Part shown: in pieces, positions 19,974 to 31,900 of the stretch | Layout of the letters: every line of letters begins with the position of its first letter | Position numbering within the stretch: the stretch's first letter is position 1 | Assembly: GCA_036898135.1 (NCBI GenBank) | Contig: CM072515.1 | Location: forward strand, 74,984,072 to 75,048,071 | Length of the DNA: 64,000 nt | Reading direction: 5' to 3' | Source of the DNA: Oncomelania hupensis | Lineage: Eukaryota > Mollusca > Gastropoda > Littorinimorpha > Pomatiopsidae | Notes under the pieces: model-generated | Databases searched by the model: none | What the model saw: the letters and a program-made list of their open reading frames with translations, nothing else | Told to the model about the DNA's origin: nothing | Translations under genes and position numbers: made by a program

Positions 19974-20654
19974 GCTTTAGGTCCAGCGGACTCTTCCGAG
20001 CCAAATCAGGACCGGACAACCCCCGATCCGCATAAAAGATCTGCTGAAACAACCCTAGTGGGAAAATTGAACGCCCTCCACCGGCCAGTCACTTTACAAT
20101 AAAGACATCCCACGCAGGGGACGGCTGAGGCTTTACCCCAACTACTCGAACCCCCGGTTACAAAAACAAAATAGAATACAAACATCATTATAAATTAACA
20201 ACAAAACACATACATATAAAATGCCTATATTGCTAAATAATAACATCATAGGAAGCCCTGGTGACCACCCGGCAGAAAGCGTCCAACACTCCCAAGCTGA
20301 TCCAACAGACCTCATACACAAACAAGGAGTCTTGTCCAGGAAGAGTTTTCAAGAAAAAAGGTAGGTCATTGATCTAGCGAAGAAGAAGATAGTATAGCAG
20401 AGTGATAGGACAGAGCAGGAATGGGAAAGAACAAATGAGGAAGACAGCGACAGTGGGAATTTAAAGCACTAAATTTCCAGAAAGTGGGGATACTATTTAT
20501 ACTGAAACCCCCGGCACTCCAACGGGGGTACTGTTGCCGCAGTGAATCGGTCAAGCCTATAAAGGAAAGACAGGTTTTCAACTGGGGCTTTCACTTTTCC
20601 CTTTATAGGTTAGAACAATCTACAGTGGCAAGATTGCTCATGACCCCAAGGGGT
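19939..20654 (-). mobile_element. family D SINE-like element, copy D1 (full length)
   Basis: Minus-sense, 716 bp, flanked by the perfect 12-base duplication ACCATTTTAATT (19927-19938 and 20655-20666). The sense 5' end starts ACCCCTTGGGGTCATGAGC and the 3' end has a GGTCC...GTCCGCTGGACC potential hairpin followed by CAAT repeats. No ORF of note and no tRNA-like promoter boxes are visible. The target-site duplications and the simple-repeat tail indicate LINE-mediated retrotransposition. The family is not recognised. Confidence 0.85.
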
Positions 20655-21221
20655 ACCATTTTAATTGACAATCATTAGTTGTATTCAAGTCAATAAAATG
20701 ATTGTTCCCTGTTCTTACACCTGCTGCAGTCGTTTCAGAATTGACCATCACGGATAACACATATTTATTTCTAGAATGAAGTGTTTTCCAGATTTGTTTT
20801 GTTGAATGTGCAGATCATTGAAAAATCAATATTTTATTTTGTTGATACGTTTTAACACCTTCAACAGTGTCTCTGAATTGCACAAAATTTGTCTTTACAT
20901 TAGGGTAACGTGTCTAAAATTCTCCAAATGACAAAAAGGCACCATTTTCATCTAATAAATTATAAACTTTAAAAATACCATTTTGCATCATTCTTTGCTA
21001 TCTTCAATGTTACATTTCACCATTAATTTAATCTAGTGTTTCATAACATCATGCCAAAAAGGATTGTGAATAGTATTCGTAACGATATTAGCATATTCAT
21101 TCCCTACTACATACATTCTCCCTAGATCGGGGTGAAATAATATTGCAATTTCACGAATCGATGACTCTTTTTGAGTAATTCTTCTCCGCCAGTTATGTTC
21201 ATTGAAGACAAAAATGAAAAC

Positions 21222-21510
21222 GTCTATGATCTGCAAACCACTTTCGTAATAGGGTTTACAAACCATTTTCTTTTACTTTCGTGGAAGGGTTTACAAACCA
21301 CTTTCGTGGTAGGGTTTACAAACCACTTTCGTAGTAAGGTTTACAAACCACTTTCGTGGTGGGGTTTACAAACCACTTTCGTAGTAAGGTTTACAAACCA
21401 CTTTCGTGGTAGGGTTTACAAACCACTTTCGTAGTAGGGTTTACAAACCATTTTCTTTACTTTCGTGGTAGGGTTTACAAACCACTTTCGTGGTAGGATT
21501 TACAAACCAC
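21222..21510. repeat. 25-bp minisatellite derived from LINE codons
   Basis: About 11 units with period 25 built on GGTTTACAAACCACTTTCGT, with G/A variants in the spacer (GTGGTAG or GTAGTAA). On the minus strand it lies between LINE residues KRVVCKSYHESGL and CKPYYESGLQIIDV, so the unit is an amplified piece of the LINE ORF. Period 25 breaks the reading frame. Confidence 0.9.
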
Positions 21511-22029
21511 CCTTTTAGTTATTTTTGCTTTTTTCTGATTCCATAGAAAGGTAAAGAAAGTTTTGTCTAGTTCCTTAAGAAAGGAATTATCTAGGTCAGG
21601 AAGGCAAATAAACAAATAGGTTAATTTTGACAAGACAACAGTTTTTAAAACGGATATTTTTCCAAAGGGTTTCAGTTGTCTTTTATTCCATTTAATTAAT
21701 AGATTTTTAATTTCTTGCAATTTTCCTTCATAATTTAGACTTTTCATTTCCGTATAATTAGTGGAAAAGATAATACCTACATATTTAAAGGACTCAGAGT
21801 CCCAACAGCAATTCATGTCTCTTAAGTATTTTATTCCCGAGTTGGGTCTACTTCCAATCCAAATCATTTGCTTTTTTTCATAATTTATATTTAAAACTGA
21901 AATTTGGGCAAAGTGGTTTAAAAGGCATATAGCTTCTTTAAAAGATTCTTCACTTCCATCCAGATATAAAGACGTGTCATCTGCAAACTGTGATAATTCA
22001 ACCTCTTTATCTCGCAGGAAGGATTATAC

Positions 22030-22214
22030 CCTTAACTTGCTTATTTTCACGAATCATAGTTGATAATATGTTTATTTCCACGAATCCTACTTGATAATTT
22101 GCTTATTTTCACGAATCATACTTAATACTATGCTTATTTTTACGAATCATACTTGATAATTATTTGCTTATTTTCACGAATCATACTTATTAATATTTTT
22201 ATTTCCACGAATCA
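22030..22214. repeat. ~33-bp minisatellite derived from LINE codons (left part)
   Basis: Units contain TTATTTTCACGAATCATACT, which on the minus strand encodes MIRENK, a segment expected between the AEIL and FADD motifs of the LINE. The array continues at 22917-22975 beyond the inserted element D2. Confidence 0.85.
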
Positions 22215-22916
22215 CCCCTTGGGGTCATGAGCAATCTTGTCACTGTAGATTGTTCTAACCTATAAAGGGAACAGTGAAAGCCCCAGTTGAAAACCTGTCT
22301 TGCCTTTGTAGGCATGACTAATTCACTGCGGCAACAGTTCCCCCCGTTGGAGTGCCGGGGGTTTCAGTATAAATAGTATCCCCACTTTCTGGAAATTTAG
22401 TGCTTTAAATTCCCACTGTCGCTGTCTTCATCATTTGCTCTTTCCCATTCCTGATCTGTCCTATCACTCTGCTATACTTTCTTCTTCTTCGCTAGATCAA
22501 TGACCTACCTTTTTTCTTGAAAACTCTTCCTGGACAAGACTCCTTGTTTGTGTATGAGGTCTGTTGGATCAGCTTGGGAGTGTTGGACGCTTTCTGCCGG
22601 GTGGTCACTAGGGCTTCCTATGATTGTATTATTTCGCACTATAGGCATTGTATATGTATGTGTTTTGTTGATGATTTATAATGATGGTTGTATTCTATTT
22701 TGTTTTTGTAACCGGGGTGTTCGCGTAGTTGAGGTCAACCCTCAGCCGTCCCCCGCGTGGGATGTCTTTATTGTAAAGTGACTGGCCGGTGGAGGGCATT
22801 CAATTTTCCCACTAGGGTTGTTTCGGCAGATCTTTTATGCGCATCGGGGGTTGTCCGGTCCTGATTTGGCTCGGAAGAGTCCGCTGGACCTAAAGCAACA
22901 ATAAATCAATCAATCA
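22215..22916 (+). mobile_element. family D SINE-like element, copy D2 (full length)
   Basis: Plus-sense, 702 bp, flanked by the perfect 14-base duplication ATTTCCACGAATCA (22201-22214 and 22917-22930). It starts CCCCTTGGGGTCATG and ends in TCAATCAATC repeats. It inserted into the LINE-derived minisatellite, so it is younger than that array. Its internal open frame of 77 codons is not shared by the other copies and is not called. Confidence 0.9.
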
Positions 22917-22975
22917 ATTTCCACGAATCATACTTAATATTTTGCTTATTTTCACGAATCATATTTGATAATATT
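22917..22975. repeat. ~33-bp LINE-derived minisatellite (right part)
   Basis: Two further units of the array at 22030-22214, separated from it by element D2. Confidence 0.85.
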
Positions 22976-23170
22976 TCTGCGCATATTAAATATTAGTAAG
23001 GAGACAGAGGATCACCCTGCCTTACTCCTCTTCAAAATTGTAAACCATGTTGAATAACAGCCGTTAACAGATACGCATGACTTAATATCTTCGTAAATGC
23101 ATGAATCCATCTTTAGACCTCGTTACCAAAGCAGAAATAGTCTAATGCTTTATCAGTAAGCGAATGCAGA

Positions 23171-23542
23171 ATACAGAATACATTATTAATTGTTAAAATA
23201 ACTAAGCTTAAACTTTTACATAAGTTTTTTTTTAGGGGGGGGGTGAATGGGGGGGGGGGAGTTGTTTTCTGTTTATTTTGTAAACTTTTTTTCAGTGGGG
23301 TAACGCTCACTGTGAATGTTAAAAGGATTTGTTGAGGAATATGGTCACAATGTGTCCGTTTAAACACGAAACGATGACGGAGGAAACGTTTGTATCTATT
23401 TGTGTGCGGAGTGGTCTTCAGCGGTTGTGATAAAATTTACGGCGAGTGCTTCGTTGAGAGCGGAGTGGGGCTGAAGCATGGTCTACGGCATCTGTGTCCA
23501 TAAATCAGGGCAATCGCTGCCAACACCATCAATAAAACGCAC

Positions 23543-23614
<72 letters not shown>

Positions 23615-23812
23615 ACTGAATAATAGTGTTTGCTGATGATATTAATTGTTCATGTCAATTTCCCATGTAACTTGATATATAATTATAGTATATTGTATCC
23701 CTCCTCTCTCCCAACTACTGACTTTTTTTTATGTTTCCCCTTTTTAAACAATTTAAATCTTCAGCAAAATCTCTTCCCCCAAACCCTGCCGACCTACCTC
23801 CTTTGAGTTACC

Positions 23813-23860
<48 letters not shown>

Positions 23861-23884
23861 ATGTCGCTTACAACATGGCGTTCC
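23171..23884. other. non-coding; two (CT)n arrays
   Basis: G-runs near 23236-23260, then CT arrays at 23545-23611 and 23814-23859. No gene seen. Confidence 0.7.
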
Positions 23885-25405
23885 AAAGATGGTTTTCGAA
23901 TTGGCCATCTTAATGTATGTCACGCAATCAACAAAACACATGAAATAGCATAAACTTTTTAAAATTAAAAAACACACCATAATATACCATTTCATATATT
24001 TGGCTTTTCTGAAACCTGGTTATACAGTAAGACTGTTGATTCTATAATGGCGGTACCAGGCTATTTTTTAATAATACGTCATAGAACAAAATATCAAGAA
24101 ACTGGTTTATTAATATACATTAGTGAAACGCTTAATTTCAAGCGTCTGCATTACCTTGAGCAGCATCAAGTTGAGTCTATTTGGCTTGAAATAAATATAA
24201 AACATTCAGCCCCAATCATCGTTGGATTCTTATACAGGCATCCTGATGTCCTGATGTAATTTCTTGTAAAAGATAATAAAGTTGTCTTATCTTATCTTAT
24301 CTTACATGTAGATTGGATTAATAACTTTCATTCAATGATCGATGCTCTGTTATTAGAATCTAAAGATTTCTTCAGTTTAGAGGATTATAATATTGACCTG
24401 TTTAAACCTAATAAACACTTGACCGATACTATTAAACTGGGCAACTTTGAACAACTAGTGTCAGGACCAACCAGAATAGCTGCGACTTCTAACACATTCA
24501 TTGATCACACAAATAACAGGACGCACGTTGTAGACGTTTGTGTGCCAATATTTGCTTGCAGTGATCATTATCCTGTTTGTTTAACCTGGAAAAAGAAAGG
24601 AGATCAAATATCAAAACCAGGACATTAAACAATAACATACAGATTCTTTTCCAAATTTAATGAAGATGATTTTCTCTTGGACCTCAGCACCAGCGCTCTC
24701 TCAAAAGTTTATAATTTTACTGACCCTTATGACGCATGATCATACTGGTATGGCTCATTTATGAATATAGAAAATAAACATGCTCCTATATATACCAAAT
24801 GAGTTAAGTACTATTCTAAGCCGCCATGATTAGACGCAGAACTGCAAAAAGCCATTATTTTAGAGACTATTTAAAGAAACGAGGTAAAGAAGATGAATAC
24901 AAACAACAGAGAAATGCAGTAATTTCACTCAAGAGGGAAAAAAAAGAAAACACTTATTAAAAATTTAAAATCCGTCCGAAAACAGTTCTAAATCTATTTG
25001 GAAAGAAATTAATCACTTGACAAACAAACTAAGTATATCAACGATAATACAAAATATTTCTCCTGTTACTCTGAATTTACATTTTGTTAAAACGTCTGAT
25101 AGGAATATTAGCCTACTATTGACAAATAGAAAGAAAACGATCTAGAGAAATAAGCAAACTGTTGCCATTCTATGAATATTAGAAACAAGCTAGACGTTGT
25201 TTATTTGTCTACAGAATTTTCTGCAACATTATTTGTTAACTTGGCAAAAGCTTTGAATGTAATAGACCATGACCTTCTTTTACGTAAACTACAATTATAT
25301 GGCATTCATTCCAAATGTCCATGTTTCGCAAGCCTTACCTTGGAATTTAGCGTAAAATCACGATTTAGCAATTTTCTTTTTTCCCTACCACATATGCCAC
25401 AGTAA
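23885..25405 (+). pseudogene. decayed LINE (CR1/Jockey-like EN and RT pieces)
   Basis: Broken plus-strand coding pieces in LINE order: RFRIGHLNVCHAINK (start of an AP-endonuclease, near 23890), VPGYFLIIRHRTKYQETGLL and VGFLYRHPD (24050-24255), LEDYNIDLF and CSDHYPV (endonuclease end, to about 24628), and LFVNLAKALNVIDHDLLL (reverse transcriptase motif, near 25215-25285). Stops and deletions separate them. A TCTTA repeat at 24280-24304 interrupts the endonuclease. The clade is tentative. Confidence 0.7.
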
Positions 25406-25790
25406 TACGACATTTACTTGCGAATCCCCTAAATAATAAAAATTACAGTCCCTAAACAATAAATTGTTACGTAAAAATGCATTATTTATGAACATCTCAA
25501 TCATACATTATCTAGCAAATTCTGCTAAATAAGGCATTATTTGGATTTTAAAAAATCATTATTTAGAAACATTTCTAAATCATACATTATTTTAAAAATC
25601 TGCTAAATAATGTATAAAGATATGTAAATAATTCTTTATTTAGCAACAGTATAATGTTTAGATAAATAATAAGTTATTTACGGAGAAAATGTATTATTTA
25701 GAGAAATCTTACATTGTTTGTAAACAAATGATTATTTAGAAAATATGCCTCTAAATAAAATATTATTTAGCTGAAAGCGGTAAAAACAAA
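25406..25790. repeat. AT-rich array of TAAATAAT / ATTATTTA motifs
   Basis: More than ten TAAATAAT or ATTATTTA motifs occur in both orientations with irregular spacing, so many short hairpins are possible. No unit period or element boundary was defined. Confidence 0.5.
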
Positions 25791-26940
25791 TATTTTACAA
25801 CGGGAATTCTGTAACGCGTCTCTATATTTGCGTTATCTTGTGAGAGTTAATCTAAACTACTTAATTCTAAACTTGTACGGGGAAAGGGCATGACAAACCA
25901 AATTATAATATACAAGACAAACAAGGTAGAATCAGTCTCACTGCCATTCCAAAAGGGTTTGCCACGCGCTCAAATAAAACACAATAAACTACAGCTTGTC
26001 TCCATTTTTTATACAATTTTAATAATCTAACTAATACGTGTCAACCAAGAAACATAAAACTCGCATGCACATATATTCTAACTAACAATGCAAATAATAG
26101 TCAAGTAAATTCATTGTTTCTTACCGTATCTTTCCATTTTCTTTCGCCCTTCGTTCCTCCATTGAAAACACGAACTTTCACCCTATACTAACAGTAATAG
26201 ACTAAAACAGCAGTCTAAGCTATGCACATACCCTTAGAACCGACCGGCCCTAACTTATTTATCAGCTCATTTACTGATTAACTTTCAATCTCACTTTTGC
26301 CTCTAAATAACAAAATCACCAATTAAACAGCTACTAAATGCAAGCCACCAAGCTTTGTAGTAATTATCCTACACACATCCTAACTCATTATGCACAAGAG
26401 AAAAGAGCCCGCAGTCTCTTTACATTATTAAATTCACTACATATTATATACTGACTGCCCTACGTTCTAGCACTCTGTACAGAAGAGCGGACTGGACGAA
26501 GCAGGAGGAAAAAGATAAGAGAAAGATTTCTTTGTTCCTCCGGCTTTTATAGCATAACTTCGAAAAGACGTACCTCTCTACATAAGGAGATGCCCTAACT
26601 ACTACGTCATTGCCCCACCCAAGATTTCTGGGACTTGTACCTATCACGTGGTCAGAACTGACCACGCTCTTTACATACAAGAGACCAATGGTTGCCGACC
26701 ATAGACCTGCTGCATGTACATGCACTAAACGTGGCCGTTAGTCATTCTTGCCGGACAAACACAGCTGACCCATCGCACATGTATCGCACGTGCTAGCTAA
26801 TACTAACACTTCTGCCCCTCTGACTCACTACAATAACCATGTCGAGCTTACAAGTTCTATAATCATCCCTTATCATCATCCTCTTCCCCGTATAACTTTC
26901 CCTCAAAGGTTATAATTGCCGCCGGCCTGCGAAGGAGCGT
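25791..26940. other. unrecognised, few repeats
   Basis: Mixed sequence with no supported gene. A 93-codon minus-strand frame at 26444-26725 has no recognisable features. Confidence 0.4.
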
Positions 26941-27489
26941 CCTCGCTCCTTAAAAGGTAACCATGAAGAGGGAAGAAAAAAAAATCAAAGGGGGCACAAA
27001 GTGACGTTACTAAAGCGATCTAAGGAGGCGAAGTGGCGAAGATGAGGTAAGACTTACAAAATATAAAAATTGCAAAAGAAAGTTGCATGCACCAAATGAC
27101 ATAAATAAGCACAAAACAGCGAAAAAGCACAATTAAATGAGTCCGACGGCAAAGTACCGTACAGTTTATGTACCCAAAAAAAGTTTTAAGGTAGTGCAGG
27201 AACACAAAGTGAAGACCGATGAACCCAACAACAGAAACGACCAAAAGGGCTATGAGGACATTTGGCAACGAGGACACATGAGGACTGTCCCCACAAGCCA
27301 AGCAGCACCTTAAGGCGTTTACGCGTAAGTGAGCGTAAATAATATTGAAGACGGACGTGTAGACTTGCTATTGACGAAGGAACGTGGAGTGTCGCCAGAA
27401 GAAGATTGTGACGTCACCGCACCATGCAAACCTCCGTTGATGGAGAAACCGTGGTGTAGCGGACCTTGCAACCAGGATTCGACCGTAGA

Positions 27490-27877
27490 TTATGACGAAA
27501 TACGTAGTGTCTGAAAGAAGTAGTCCCACATGACGAGGCACCCAGGAGTATGCAGCAAGCGAGGGGGATGGGAGTGTGCGTTTAGGTTGAGCACACCAAG
27601 GGAATGGGAACGGAGATTACAGAATAGTTGAGGAGAAGAGCTCCAACCTCGTTTAGCGACAGTCTTTGCTCTCCCCCGTCTGTAATAGAGGAACATGGGA
27701 GATGACCAAAACTTTGGGAGAAGGTGGTAGAATGTTTGGTCGGGGAATACAAGGAGGGATGTTCTCTGCAACTGGATGAAGTGGGCAAATTGGGGTAGGG
27801 GCAAGCAGTCCAAGTGGGTGTAGGTGGGAACGAAGGTTGTGAAGATTTCAGACAATAGGCGAAGGCGGAATCTTTCA
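27490..27877 (-). CDS. candidate exon, unknown protein
   Basis: A minus-strand frame of about 125 codons with many C-ending codons in its first 75, which suggests coding sequence: RFRLRLLSEIFTTF, then HLDCLPLPQFAHF and WSSPMFLYYRRGRAKTVAK. A stop lies just upstream in frame, so an acceptor near 27885 would be needed. A second frame is also open across part of it. No homologue is recognised. Confidence 0.25.
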
Positions 27878-30261
27878 TCAGGGGTGCTTCGTTAAATGAA
27901 GGTGAAAGGTCTAATGCAATCGTAGACGGGTATAAAGTTGACGTGAAGAAGGGTCCAAGAAGGCCAAGACAGGGTAAGGCGATGGCTGAAGAAGGGAGGT
28001 ACTGCATGGTGTGATGGTGACATCACTTGGCGACGTTGATGTTCGTCAAGGTATGAAGACATCCCCGAAGACTAAGGTAGATACGAGACATATTTCTCAT
28101 AAAGTCAATATGACACGTTGATCACTGTTACGAAAGTTTTGTTGGAAAATGTTTGTTTTTAAAGTATAATTGTCACAACCACTGCAAAGCGTCCAAGGCA
28201 CTGAATATCAATATTAATTACGACACACCAAAATATGTGACATGGTAACACCGTGACGGACATTCTATAACCTGCAAACAACACTATTGAATTAAAATCA
28301 CCACAACATCTCAAAGAACACAAGAAAAATAGAAAAAAAAACAACAATTGATAAACTTGGTTGAAAACGGTAAAGACCAATACACAATCAACCATAAATC
28401 ATTATACCACTGAAATAACAAATATGAACGAGAAGAACATTGAAAATCATCAAGTAAAAATGTGAGCAAAATATGCACAAAAGACATGAAAAAAAAAACA
28501 TTAAAGTGCAGAACAACCAATTTAACAAGTTGTAGAAAAAAAATTTGAAAAAGAGAAAAAAAAACTTTACAAAGTAAGGGAGTTATAACCAAGAAGGCAT
28601 CAAATGATGAGCAAACACTGTGCCATGTCAAGGCAACTTCAAAAAGGCAAAGTGATAACAGTAACGCTAAAATTAACATGTGTGAAATAACAAAAAGTGT
28701 AAACCTTAAATAAAATATAGGAGAGATACCGAGATAAACAGAAAAAGTAGAAGTAGGGGAAAATTGCTCACTAGGACGGAACACACAAATAAAAAAAATA
28801 AATCAAGGTTAAGTCATTGAGGAAGGAAAGAGAAGAAGAAGAAGAGAGAGAGAGCTACAATGTAGTCGTGGAGAACGATAATATAACACAGTCTGCGCGC
28901 GTGAGTGACGCTAGGAGCTACCAGACCACAAGACTAAGAGGTTAAAAGTTCACATCAATGAATGGAAATTCCTATCATGTGTATACTAGGAATTTCTTAG
29001 CGTATGGAAAAGAATGGTGTAGAGAGGAGAGAAGGGGAGATAAGAAGTAGATCGACAGACAAGAATGGTACCTGAAAAGAAACGGCATCACAATAAAATA
29101 ATAGGGTAAAAACAATTATGCGATAAAAGAGATGTCCAATACAAATCATTATACAATAAAATTCTTAAAGATGATATTTATAAAAAATTAAATAGGAGCA
29201 TACAATGTGGAGCACAACGAAATATAAATTATCATTGATCATGGATAAAAAAAACACACACACGAGATAATGCCAATAGAGAGTAATAATTCAAACATGA
29301 TACATTAACACGAGTGAGTTGCAGTGGCCATGATACACACACCAATGCAAAAAAAAAATTTAAAATTGAGTATGCATTAAGTCGAGCATCTGTGAGACTC
29401 ATGTCTACCAGACGTAATCCATTAATTAAAAATACAGTCCATTAAATATAAAGTCATAAGCGAAGAACTTGTAAATTACGTTATAGATACGGATACAACA
29501 TCAATAATATTGCGAGTACAACATCAAGGTTATTAAACACACAACATCAACGTTACTGCACACACATTGTAAGGTTACAGTGAGAATTAGTGTCAGCAAA
29601 ATATGTGTACACAAAATCATTAAAAACCCATGAAAAATTCCAATGTCATTGACATGCACATAGAACACACTGAATAAACCCAAATACAACAAAAAGTAAG
29701 TGTCATCTCTAGACATTGTAGTAAAGTGATCGACAACGTTGCTGAAAAGTGCAACACACTTCAGGGAAATGAACGCATGTAACAATTAGAAATTCGAATG
29801 AGTGCGTTGCAACATAGATACCCATAAAGAATAATTACGATTGTGAACATTTCATGTTGAACCAAGTACATAAAAAAATTTTTATTTTTCATATAATATA
29901 GCAACTGGAGGCAACAGATGTGCCGTTTGACTAAGTAAGGACATAAGAATCAATAAATAACATGCACATGAATTAATCCACCATGTGCTGATTCGTAAAA
30001 ACCCGGAATTAGCACCATTATCAAAAACAAGTAAATATAAGTGTCAACATCATGCACAAAAGGTTGACCCAAGGATTTTATCTCAACAATTGACAAAACT
30101 GTTGCCGACTGTTGCGAGAAAATATGACACACATCAATGAACACTGCATGCAACGGTCATGCGTATCATGCATAGCATTTCCGAGATGGATGACGAATAT
30201 CGTTACCCGTTCACACAAGAACCGTAGGCAACAATTGAACATAGCATTAATGAAAAGAACT

Positions 30262-30543
30262 TTAATCAATGTCATCCATTTCGGATTTCCTTTGAATTAG
30301 TGACGGAGAAACCGAAGCCGTCGCCTTTTTCCGTGGCGAATCATGAGAACGAACATCCTGGGTAGAGGATGATTGAGTACCGAATTTATTTTCACGTCTC
30401 ATACTGTGAGACAAGAATGCGCCGCACGCGGGGAAGATGCACGATGTCTTCCGTTTGTTTATTGTAATATGTAACTCAAGCCAAGTACTATCGAGATCAG
30501 GAGGTGTAACGTATGGAAACATCCGCGAAGATAACGGAATCAT
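30262..30543 (-). CDS. candidate terminal exon, unknown protein
   Basis: A minus-strand frame of up to 93 codons that looks coding: PDLDSTWLELHITINKRKT, a cysteine pair in CIFPAC, SHSMRRENKFG, then a Ser/Lys-rich basic tail ending in SEMDDID and a stop. It could be the C-terminus of a gene with upstream exons at 30850-31690. Function unknown. Confidence 0.25.
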   Translation of the reverse strand: MIPLSSRMFPYVTPPDLDSTWLELHITINKRKTSCIFPACGAFLSHSMRRENKFGTQSSSTQDVRSHDSPRKKATASVSPSLIQRKSEMDDID

Positions 30544-31239
30544 TTATTTATAGTAAAAGAATATTGACTAGGACAAGCTGGGAGTGTGACAAAATAAATA
30601 TTTACTAAGCGCTGGCCATTAAAGAGTTCTTAGTTAACTTCCGTACGATAAATGATAGTCTTCAACAAGAAACCAGTAGAACGAATAAGAACAATAAGTA
30701 GTAAGACGAAGGTAAGGAGGAGAACGGAAGAGGTGGAGGTGGTGGGCGAGATAGAGTAGAGCATTTGGCGAAGAAAGAGAGGTGGGCGGAAAATAAGGAA
30801 GGGGAAAAGCGCCTCGGGAATAGTAGATCCAGCTGTGAGACTAGTGTCCGTCAGCAAGGAAAGGAGGCTGACCAGACAAGATAGCCAAGAAGTCTGGGAT
30901 GTTGACTAATCGAGCGGCATGAGGCGTTGTGTGATTGATGGGAACTGGTGGCGTGATAACCTGAAAAATTTGAAACAAGTTGTCCTGGAAGAAATGAGCA
31001 TATTAATGGTTAAATACAAGTCATCACCTTGAAAAGCAACTATATATTCTGTTGTTCATAATAAATTGTAGAATGAAAATGAACAATGTTAAAATTACTT
31101 CATGAGCTACACATATCGTGCTCATGTTACCTGAATGTTAAATACAATTTAAGGCTAGGTATTGGCATGACTGTTACTTTAAGTACCATGAAGATATAGG
31201 TATATTGCCAATGCTGGATAGTTGTTACCAGGTGACCAA

Positions 31240-31331
31240 GATCTTTGAAGAAGATGCCATCAATCAAGCGAGCTGCATGAGTTGTCACCACTCCAGTGAT
31301 GAAGGTAAGTAGAAGAAGGGAGGAGAAGAAG
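31240..31331 (-). CDS. candidate exon with hydrophobic segment
   Basis: Minus strand: acceptor TTCTTTAATTGTTTCAG, then RFFFSSLLLLTFITGVVTTH and AARLIDGIFFKDLGHL, then a GTAACA donor. The piece leaves in phase 0, and the next candidate (acceptor near 30967) enters in phase 0 and repeats a similar HAARL motif. Signal-peptide-like or membrane-segment-like composition. Unknown family. Confidence 0.25.
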
Positions 31332-31900
31332 AAACGACTGAAACAATTAAAGAACAGTGAACATGTAAAATAACCTATTAATGATAAGAAAACGAAAAAC
31401 AGAGTGACATGTGTAACGTGAGATGAAGAAGTTTGGCCAAAGGAAGATGCTGTCTTCTGCAAGAAAAAAAATGTAAAAAAAAACATTATAAATAAGCACA
31501 TTAGAAAAAGTTGAAGCTGGTCATCTGAAAGAAGAAGGGTTAAACAATTCAATACAATCTGGCAAATTATAAATAGTACTAATATGAAAAGTAGCAGTCC
31601 GTACTGATCAAACTGGAAATGTACCCCAAGTATGTCTTCTGTCATACGTACGAATTTATTCTTCAACTTAGAACTGAATTCTGTCACATCACAAAAGAAT
31701 TGAACCCGTAAATAAAATGATGGAACGATACTTATCAATCCGTACCACGACCGACGTCACGGAGTGACGAAAAGTTTGGTGCACTTCAAACCCTTGCATG
31801 AGACGGAGAGAAAGGCATCATTAACATCGGGTCTGCAACTTAGAAACTGAATAAAAGATTATACACATCATCATACACACCAAGTATGATGTAAATCAAT

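Larger units (their letters stand above)
20830..23170 (-). pseudogene. L1/Tx1-like LINE reverse transcriptase relic, interrupted
   Basis: Reading the minus strand from 23170 downward, coding order is preserved: KALDYFCFGNEV, then GVRQGDPLSPY (about 23010-23040), AEIL, QFADDTSLYLDG (catalytic FADD, about 21975-22000), FKYVGIIFS, KWNKRQLKPFGKISVLKT, TFFTFLWNQKKAKI, GLQIIDV, and a C-terminal YPNVKTNFVQF stretch near 20870. This is the L1/Tx1 type of palm, thumb and C-terminal region. It is broken by frameshifts, by insertion of family D copy D2 (22215-22916), and by two minisatellites that expand short codon blocks of the ORF. Endonuclease and N-terminal parts are absent. Confidence 0.85.
26941..31900 (-). 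other. repeat-poor, A-rich block; candidate multi-exon gene on minus strand
   Basis: For about 5 kb the plus strand is A-rich and T-poor, and microsatellites and recognisable SINEs are almost absent, unlike the rest of the window. Minus-strand exon-like pieces with polypyrimidine-CAG acceptors occur at about 31690-31625, 31462-31380, 31331-31240, 30966-30850, 30540-30262 and 27870-27490. Introns of a minus-strand gene would be T-rich on that strand, which fits. Hydrophobic open frames elsewhere in the block follow from T-richness and are not called. No protein family is recognised. Confidence 0.3.

Noticed and set aside
21222..21510. CRISPR-like array
   Set aside because: Repeats are contiguous without unique spacers and derive from LINE codons.
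28159..29785. Multi-pass membrane proteins on the minus strand
   Set aside because: Hydrophobic frames follow from T-richness of the minus strand; no motifs or codon bias.
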